Positions 59,551 to 64,000 of a DNA stretch of 64,000 bases are shown piece by piece; position 1 is the stretch's first letter, and every line of letters begins with the position of its first letter. The stretch covers positions 1-64,000 of the forward strand of contig WNNJ02000360.1 in assembly GCA_012934845.2 (NCBI GenBank), in the 5' to 3' direction. The notes beneath the pieces were generated by a model, which searched no databases, had not been told where the DNA came from, and saw only the letters and a list, made by a program, of their open reading frames with translations. The stretch comes from Pomphorhynchus laevis. Taxonomy: Eukaryota > Acanthocephala > Palaeacanthocephala > Echinorhynchida > Pomphorhynchidae. A program made the translations under genes and the position numbers.

Positions 59551-59580
59551 ATTTGCCACATTAAATAAATTTGTATTATT

Positions 59581-59804
59581 AAAGAGATGAATCCTACTAC
59601 TAATCACAAAGATGAAGGATTCGTAAGACATTAAAGATTTTTTAATTTTTAAATACTACTAAATTAGATAACTTACAATTTAATGTAATTTGTATTTTTT
59701 ATTTTACAGATGTCTGATGATGATCTATGTCAAGATCGAAATATCACAAGAAATTTTTGCGCTTTTTATTGTGTTGCCAATTGGTACTCTTTCCACGTTT
59801 TGAA
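59581..59804 (+). mobile_element. PLE-G 3' end (split copy)
   Basis: After the duplicated AAAGAG the plus strand continues KDEGFV and a stop, then a 3' UTR that matches 49129-49300 (minus) almost base for base, ending CCACGTTTTGAA. Together with 51562-51703 and 54812-54964 it is one PLE-G copy separated by two insertions. An RLE tail follows at 59805. Confidence 0.88.
59714..59741 (+). ncRNA. Hammerhead-ribozyme-like core in PLE-G 3' UTR
   Basis: CTGATGA, T, GATCT-ATGTCA-AGATC and GAAA occur as at 49219-49192 on the minus strand. The two copies agree over this core, while the flank changes at a few positions. Stems I and III are not assigned. Confidence 0.55.
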
Positions 59805-59969
59805 GTTATTACACAACAAAATTATACATGAGGGAGGTTCTCTCAAATGGGCCATTCGTTATAACAAGGCAACAGAAAGCCGTTAACCTACAATAGAAAA
59901 ACGAATTAGTTTTCGAACACAGCGCAAAACTCGCTGTAGTGGGTTTTTATAAGATTAATAGGTTTGGAA

Positions 59970-60228
59970 CATCTGGAACGTTGCGAGCGTAAGCATGCGG
60001 AAACTGATCGTGCGATTTCAAAACTGATGTCTCGTTTCATCTTTATGGCTAGATCAGGATAATAACGTCTTGACCAATGCATCGTTTTGAAGCCGTGGCA
60101 TCTGGAACGTGGCGAGCGTAAGCATGCGGAAACTGATCGTGCGATTTCAAAACTTATGTCTCGTTTCATCTTCATGGCTAGATCAGGATAAGAACGCGTA
60201 GACCAATGCGTTAGTTTTGAAGCCGTGG
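59970..60228 (-). repeat. 129-bp tandem duplication, in frame
   Basis: Units 59970-60098 and 60099-60228 are nearly identical. They repeat a 43-residue C-terminal segment containing KMKRDISFEIARSVSACLRS twice in the frame 60493-59906. The length is a multiple of three, so the frame is kept. Confidence 0.9.
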
Positions 60229-60434
60229 TTTTGATTAATTTTTCCGCTTCTATGCCCATTCCTCCCGAAGTTGAGAAAATAAGAGGTATAAAAGACCCTC
60301 GTTCAACTAGCGCAATCCGCTCACTGTATTTGGCTTTCTTGCGACTCGTTGTATTCAAAGACAGACTCAGGTTTCTGTGATATGTTCGATTGAGCAGGTA
60401 CATCAAAAAATGTATTAACATCAAAAAATGTTCG

Positions 60435-61067
60435 CTAAAATCGACTACCGTGTAGCCCGGAACAAACAATGTCAAGACGCGCGCTTGAATCACGGGTTAT
60501 TGTTCGTTCGAAAGTAATATTTTCAGGAACCCCGGTTAGCTGAGGTTCGCTAGCTATGCCGTGAGATATGTGGCTAAGATAGTGTGAGATGATGTCGCAG
60601 ACTGCATTATACCGGATTGAAGGCAAGGCACCTCGTCTACATGATAAGGAATGAGCCACACTGACTTGAGTGCCGCAAATGCAGTTGCTGACTCCAATCT
60701 TAGGATCAGTGTGTCCATACCTTGCGTTCAAAGCATCCCTAAATGCGTTAGCAGAAATATAAAAATTTTCATGCTTGAGCGGAAGAGCACTTAACCACGA
60801 AGAAGCTCCATTGCGAACAGCATGCGCGATCAGATTACTGGTTGCGGGTATCGCTAAGATCGAAACTTTAGAGAGGTGTTTTTGGTGCGATAGTGATCGT
60901 AGCGTCTTGATTTCGTGAAGCATTGTTTTCTGTCTCTCTCTTAGGCTATCGCCACCTAAACCAGAATTATAGGTTGAAATTAGCATGTTTAAGGATTTGC
61001 GTTCAAGTGTGGCTGTAGTTGCAGGGTCCGCAATACCAATACTTCCAAATTTTAAAGGAGAGCACAA
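60435..61067 (-). CDS. RLE element, knuckle and nuclease-like part
   Basis: The 210-codon stretch starts SPLKFGSIGIADP, then RNGASSWLSALPLK, FRDALNARYGHTD, CICGTQVSVAHSLSC, IRYNAVCDIISHYL and SARLDIVCSGLHGSRF. The RHN motif reads RYN, a change at a conserved position. A stop falls just before FFDV. The downstream frame carries the DV block and the C-terminus. Confidence 0.75.
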   Translation of the reverse strand: MCSPLKFGSIGIADPATTATLERKSLNMLISTYNSGLGGDSLRERQKTMLHEIKTLRSLSHQKHLSKVSILAIPATSNLIAHAVRNGASSWLSALPLKHENFYISANAFRDALNARYGHTDPKIGVSNCICGTQVSVAHSLSCRRGALPSIRYNAVCDIISHYLSHISHGIASEPQLTGVPENITFERTITRDSSARLDIVCSGLHGSRF

Positions 61068-61995
61068 TATGGACTTCCAGTCTTCATCGAGGTCTCAGGA
61101 GACGAAGTTTGGGAGAAGCTGTGTGGTTAAGGTTTGTGACAGATCCGACCAGGTCGTGGCTGAACAGTCGCAAGTGCGCATTATATGTGTCCATTTAAAT
61201 TGGACGGAGTTGATAAATCCTGCAAAAGCGACATGCGGATCCACCTTGGCAACAGAATCGAGACGTTGCAGCATTGTGGTCCATGTAGACAGAAGTTTTG
61301 CGGTTGCTGCATTTACAAAATCGTTGGACCCGACTGGACTGCCGAGAATGATGGTTCCATCGATGGAAGTTTTTATTTCGAGGTCGGGGAGGTTCGATTG
61401 ATCAAGGTGTGAAAGAAGGTGTGATTTACGTGTATTTACGAAATAGCCATACTTTGGTCCATCGGTATAAAGCACTTCCCATACCGGTTTCAAAACGTAA
61501 GTGATCCTAATAAAGTTGGCGTCGTCTGCATATCATTTTTGGAAGACCGACGGAACTTTGCGTTGAATTGTTTTTATCAACGGGAGAGAGGTCAGGGCGA
61601 AGCCAGCCATCGAAAAAGGATCGCTCTGGGTGAAACCTTCGGTGGAGTAAAACTTTGACTTCCCACAATGAGTTGCGCAGGATTTGCGTAGACATTACAA
61701 AGATCCCGAGAAAGCAACGGACATACGAAATCTATGTTGTGTATTGTCACCGCTCTGTTTGTTCGGTTGAAAGCATTTGAAGCGCCGATTGACAAAAGAC
61801 AGTGGTCGTCGTGACGGGTGAACTCATCTCTAAGTGTGCTGATGGCGACTTCGATACCGCCTTTTTGAGAAGCCCCGAATTGAGCGGACCCAGCAACGTC
61901 TTGAATGTCATGGCGAACAATATCTAGAATGGCCCGGCTTATAATGCGTCTGACAGTATTGCAAATTCCTATGGGGCGGATTCCTGACTATTTCT

Positions 61996-63033
61996 CTAAA
62001 GCACCAGACGGCAAGCGGTGAAAGCATCTAAAATTCCTGGAGTGAGTGGTTCTGTTGCGACGAAGATAGCGAATTTATCAAGTGCTTTGGCTAGGCTAAG
62101 TGAATTCGAATCAAAATCTGTCAGCATGTGAAGCCATGAGCAAGCATCAATTCCGGACGGACCCGAGCTTCTTTTGGTCTTTTTACTCGATCTGATGATG
62201 TGTGTTTCGTCCAGAGCATATAACCGGCTGAGATGATGTACTTTGGATCCAGGAAACGGAGTAATCAAGAGCGTATCTGGATCCGCTTGATGTGCCTCGG
62301 GGTGTAAGTCTTGAAGTATTGATAGTACCGAAGTGCCATCAATGATATGTTGTGGATGCAGGGCTTTTGTTTCAATCGTGTCTTCTAGCACAGTCGAGCT
62401 GGCTCTGACATGGCCCTTTGTTACTAGGCTTTGATAACGCTTGACCCAGTTTCTCGGTGGAAGCGGCTTGCGGGATCTGAAATTACTTTGCAGATAAAAA
62501 GCTTCGTTATAAAGAGTTTCGTAATCTTTATTTTGCCAACTGACTAATCTTCGCTCTAAGGTCTTGCGAATCAGCGAGATTTTTCTGGATGGTATTCTTT
62601 GCAAAATACAGTGAGAGAAGACCGTTGTTTTCTGTAGTAGTGTCCGAGTGTCGGCATGGGCTTCTGAGGATTCCCAATATAAATTGGCCAGGATCTCGAC
62701 TATTTTGTGACTGGCGGAACAACGTGGCAATTCTATAAGGTTAGGTATCCAATGAATTACTGCGTTAAATAAGTCGGTTATTGATTTAGGGGTGCTGGGT
62801 ATTGCCTCGTTGAGAAAGTTATTCTGAGAAGCATCCGTCCGTTGACTATCAGGTTGCGTGTTGGATTTAGTTGTAGCGTCGATATTAGAGGTTTTGTTTC
62901 TACATCTCGGTGCGCGGCAGTTAAAGCATATCTTGTTTGACTTGGCGCAGCGGTAACCTTTGCAGACGGCAGCGGGGCCGTTGCAATTGCAACACAAGTG
63001 CTTATCTGATGGTTGTTCGCGAACCATACGCAT
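61996..63033 (-). CDS. RLE element N-terminal protein (Cys-rich, W-x-PN, early RT)
   Basis: About 346 codons from ATG 63033. The Cys module has LCCNCNGPAAVCKGYRCAKSN and CFNCRAPRCRNK, with one Cys of CKGCRC changed to Tyr. A polar linker leads to AVIHWIPNLIELPRCSAS, then CILQRIPSRKISLIRKTL, RRLVSWQNKDYETL, TKGHVRASSTVLED, DLHPEA, SGPSGIDACSW and ACRLVL. It closely follows the copy at 24056-25404. The stop comes exactly where ALEK would continue. Confidence 0.8.
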   Translation of the reverse strand: MRMVREQPSDKHLCCNCNGPAAVCKGYRCAKSNKICFNCRAPRCRNKTSNIDATTKSNTQPDSQRTDASQNNFLNEAIPSTPKSITDLFNAVIHWIPNLIELPRCSASHKIVEILANLYWESSEAHADTRTLLQKTTVFSHCILQRIPSRKISLIRKTLERRLVSWQNKDYETLYNEAFYLQSNFRSRKPLPPRNWVKRYQSLVTKGHVRASSTVLEDTIETKALHPQHIIDGTSVLSILQDLHPEAHQADPDTLLITPFPGSKVHHLSRLYALDETHIIRSSKKTKRSSGPSGIDACSWLHMLTDFDSNSLSLAKALDKFAIFVATEPLTPGILDAFTACRLVL

Positions 63034-63274
63034 AACCAAATGTGATTTGCTTCAGAATTGTAATTTTTAAAGGTGTAGTGTAAGTTTGTTGTTTTAGTCT
63101 ATTAATGAAAAAAGTCGATTTGCTTCTGTTTGTTATCTTCTTGTCCTAAAGTAATTCGTACGCGGAAGTTGGTGTAAAATAGGTTTGATTAATTGTCAGA
63201 TAATCCCGGTAACTAATCAAGCAATTCTAACGTATTATGGAATAGCCGTCAAAACTGTCAAGTTTCACAGCAGT

Positions 63275-63415
63275 ACGGTTGTCGTAAGATTACCGTAATT
63301 TTATCGTAAGGTTGTCGTAAGGTTGTCGTGAGGTTGTCGTGAGGTTGTCGTGAAGTTGTCGTGATGTTGACGTAAGGTTGTCGTGAGGTTATCGTGAGGT
63401 TGTTGTCGTAAGATT
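63275..63415. repeat. 11-bp minisatellite
   Basis: The unit GGTTGTCGTGA repeats about 12 times with substitutions such as GGTTGTCGTAA and AGTTGTCGTGA. It lies upstream of an RLE coding start, in the leader or in sequence before it. Confidence 0.9.
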
Positions 63416-63664
63416 TTCGTTCCGTTGTGGCGATGTATGTATGTTTATTAGATAGAAACGACTGTTGACGTCTTATTTGTATGTTTATTAACTAGTATAA
63501 GTAGCATTAATTAAGAATTTATTTAACCAGTCAATGTAATTAGCTTGAACAGTTGTAAATTTTCTTAAGTTGATTCCATACATGAAATGTCTAATCGTGC
63601 ATTCGAATATAGAGTCGTTGTAGTTGATTCCATCGAAAATTCGGTCGGCACTGGAAATAATGTA

Positions 63665-64000
63665 ATATATATTTTTTAATAATAATTTTTATTCTTGTGA
63701 CAATTACAAAATTTGGTTCCCGCAAATGGGCCTATTAGTAGTCATATTTTGTCCTCAATATTCTTATTAATCAGCTGGACTCAAAATTCGCAAATGCATC
63801 CGAACTGTGCCCAAATCGAAATTAGTGCTGGAGGCGATGTCTTGTAGCGCGAATGCACAATAATGCTAGGGACGCTAATGTGATGCCCACTTTCACGCGC
63901 AGTTGTCGTATTTCTCGTTGATAATTTGAGATTCCTCGATCCGCCTTCTTTGTTGCGATAAATTTCAGTAGCTTATCCGCTTCTGGTCCAATTCCACCTG
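63665..64000 (-). mobile_element. RLE-family C-terminus running off the right edge
   Basis: In the minus sense GGIGPEADKLLKFIATKKAD, NYQREIRQLRVKVGITLASL and RATRHRLQH end in a stop near 63820. The tail motif AGGCCCATTTGCGGGAACC is at about 63717-63735, followed by an A-rich tail that ends at the leader of the copy to the left. This is too short to appear as a long ORF. It repeats the head-to-tail order seen at 18058. Confidence 0.8.

Larger units (their letters stand above)
54965..59580 (+). mobile_element. LINE-C, full length, with target-site duplication
   Basis: The 4616-bp element is flanked by AAAGAG on both sides (54959-54964 and 59581-59586). The surrounding PLE-G sequence is continuous across it, so both ends are exact. 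Parts: leader 54965-55305 with the 20-bp array; ORF1 55306-56631; ORF2 56616-59504; 3' UTR with a hairpin near 59532-59550; end ...AAATAAATTTGTATTATT. Lesions are few: the ORF2 ATG of the sister copy reads ATC here, there is one TAA at 56835, and the YADD box reads YAGD. It is the reference copy for the family. Confidence 0.93.
59805..63660 (-). mobile_element. RLE-family element, nearly complete, broken
   Basis: Reading leftward: a leader region (63034-63660, which also holds an 11-bp minisatellite and two TAAACATAC words), N-terminus and early RT (63033-61996), RT palm in several frames (61980-61500, with NAFNRTNR and YADDAN), thumb (61493-61095), knuckle and nuclease (61067-60435), C-terminus (60493-59906) and a tail motif GGCCCATTTGAGAGAACC near 59836 (minus sense). 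Breaks include a shift with stop near 61990, changes near 61600, 61500 and 61080, and a stop after GLHGSRF at 60435. The usual GQRCG block reads GASQKGG. Confidence 0.88.

Noticed and set aside
1-64000. tRNA, rRNA or snRNA genes, including a U2 target for the RLE family
   Set aside because: No cloverleaf, rRNA or U2-like stretch was noticed. Absence by eye is weak evidence, so this is recorded only as not seen.

Overview
This window looks like one repeat-dense, nested stretch of an invertebrate animal genome. I found no host gene, no rRNA or tRNA, and no bacterial gene organisation. Nearly every recognisable coding segment belongs to a retroelement: APE-type LINEs, an RT family with a restriction-like endonuclease (RLE), two Penelope-like (PLE) lineages and short-LTR Gypsy-like fossils. 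One Mutator-like DNA transposon is also present. The content fits flatworms, arthropods and other invertebrates, and I do not assign a phylum. Spacers are strongly AT-rich.

Family names used here. (1) RLE family: Cys-rich N-terminus, then a domain with conserved W-x-PN, then RT (GPSG, RPIG-GE, TQGDP, YADD), then a C-x-C-G...H...C knuckle with RHN, then a LD...DV...K nuclease-like end. (2) LINE-J: CR1/Jockey-like LINE with APE and RT (FADD or YADD) and a GAGC/GCTC 3' hairpin. (3) LINE-C: CR1/L2-like LINE with a PHD-like ORF1, an APE-RT ORF2, a GCGTGC/GCACGC 3' hairpin and a 5' leader of 20-bp tandem monomers. (4) PLE-G: PLE with GIY-YIG endonuclease and a hammerhead-like 3' motif. (5) PLE-N: a second PLE-like RT lineage flanked by a roughly 200-bp repeat called R1.

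Layout. 1-8.5 kb: RLE pieces, a 972-bp tandem duplication that includes Gypsy gag fossils, one long RLE copy (2344-5330), and fragments joined through perfect snap-back inverted repeats. 8.8-11.6 kb: a LINE-J with an open 885-codon frame. 11.6-18.0 kb: an RLE copy (-) split by a young Gypsy-like element (12633-15975) with identical 90-bp LTRs and a 5-bp target duplication. 18.0-20.1 kb: two RLE ends and a Gypsy fossil. 21.4-25.4 kb: a LINE-C with inverted 5' leader, then two RLE copies head to tail. 25.4-30 kb: a near-complete LINE-J (-). 30-33.8 kb: R1 repeats, a 305-bp duplication, and an old LINE-C. 33.8-38.2 kb: a near-complete LINE-J (+). 38.3-44.1 kb: RLE, LINE-J and PLE-N pieces and the MULE. 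44.2-47.4 kb: LINE-C (-). 47.4-51.7 kb: a mosaic of RLE, PLE and LINE pieces. 50.8-59.8 kb: a PLE-G copy split by two insertions, one of them a full-length 4616-bp LINE-C with a 6-bp target duplication. 59.8-64 kb: a long RLE copy (-) and the 3' end of another running off the right edge.

The elements work as independent retrotransposons, and nothing suggests a shared pathway. The most distinctive signals are the many-copy RLE family with its conserved 3' tail motif and head-to-tail chaining, the hammerhead-like motifs in PLE-G, the monomer-array leader of LINE-C, and perfect fold-back repeats at many element junctions.
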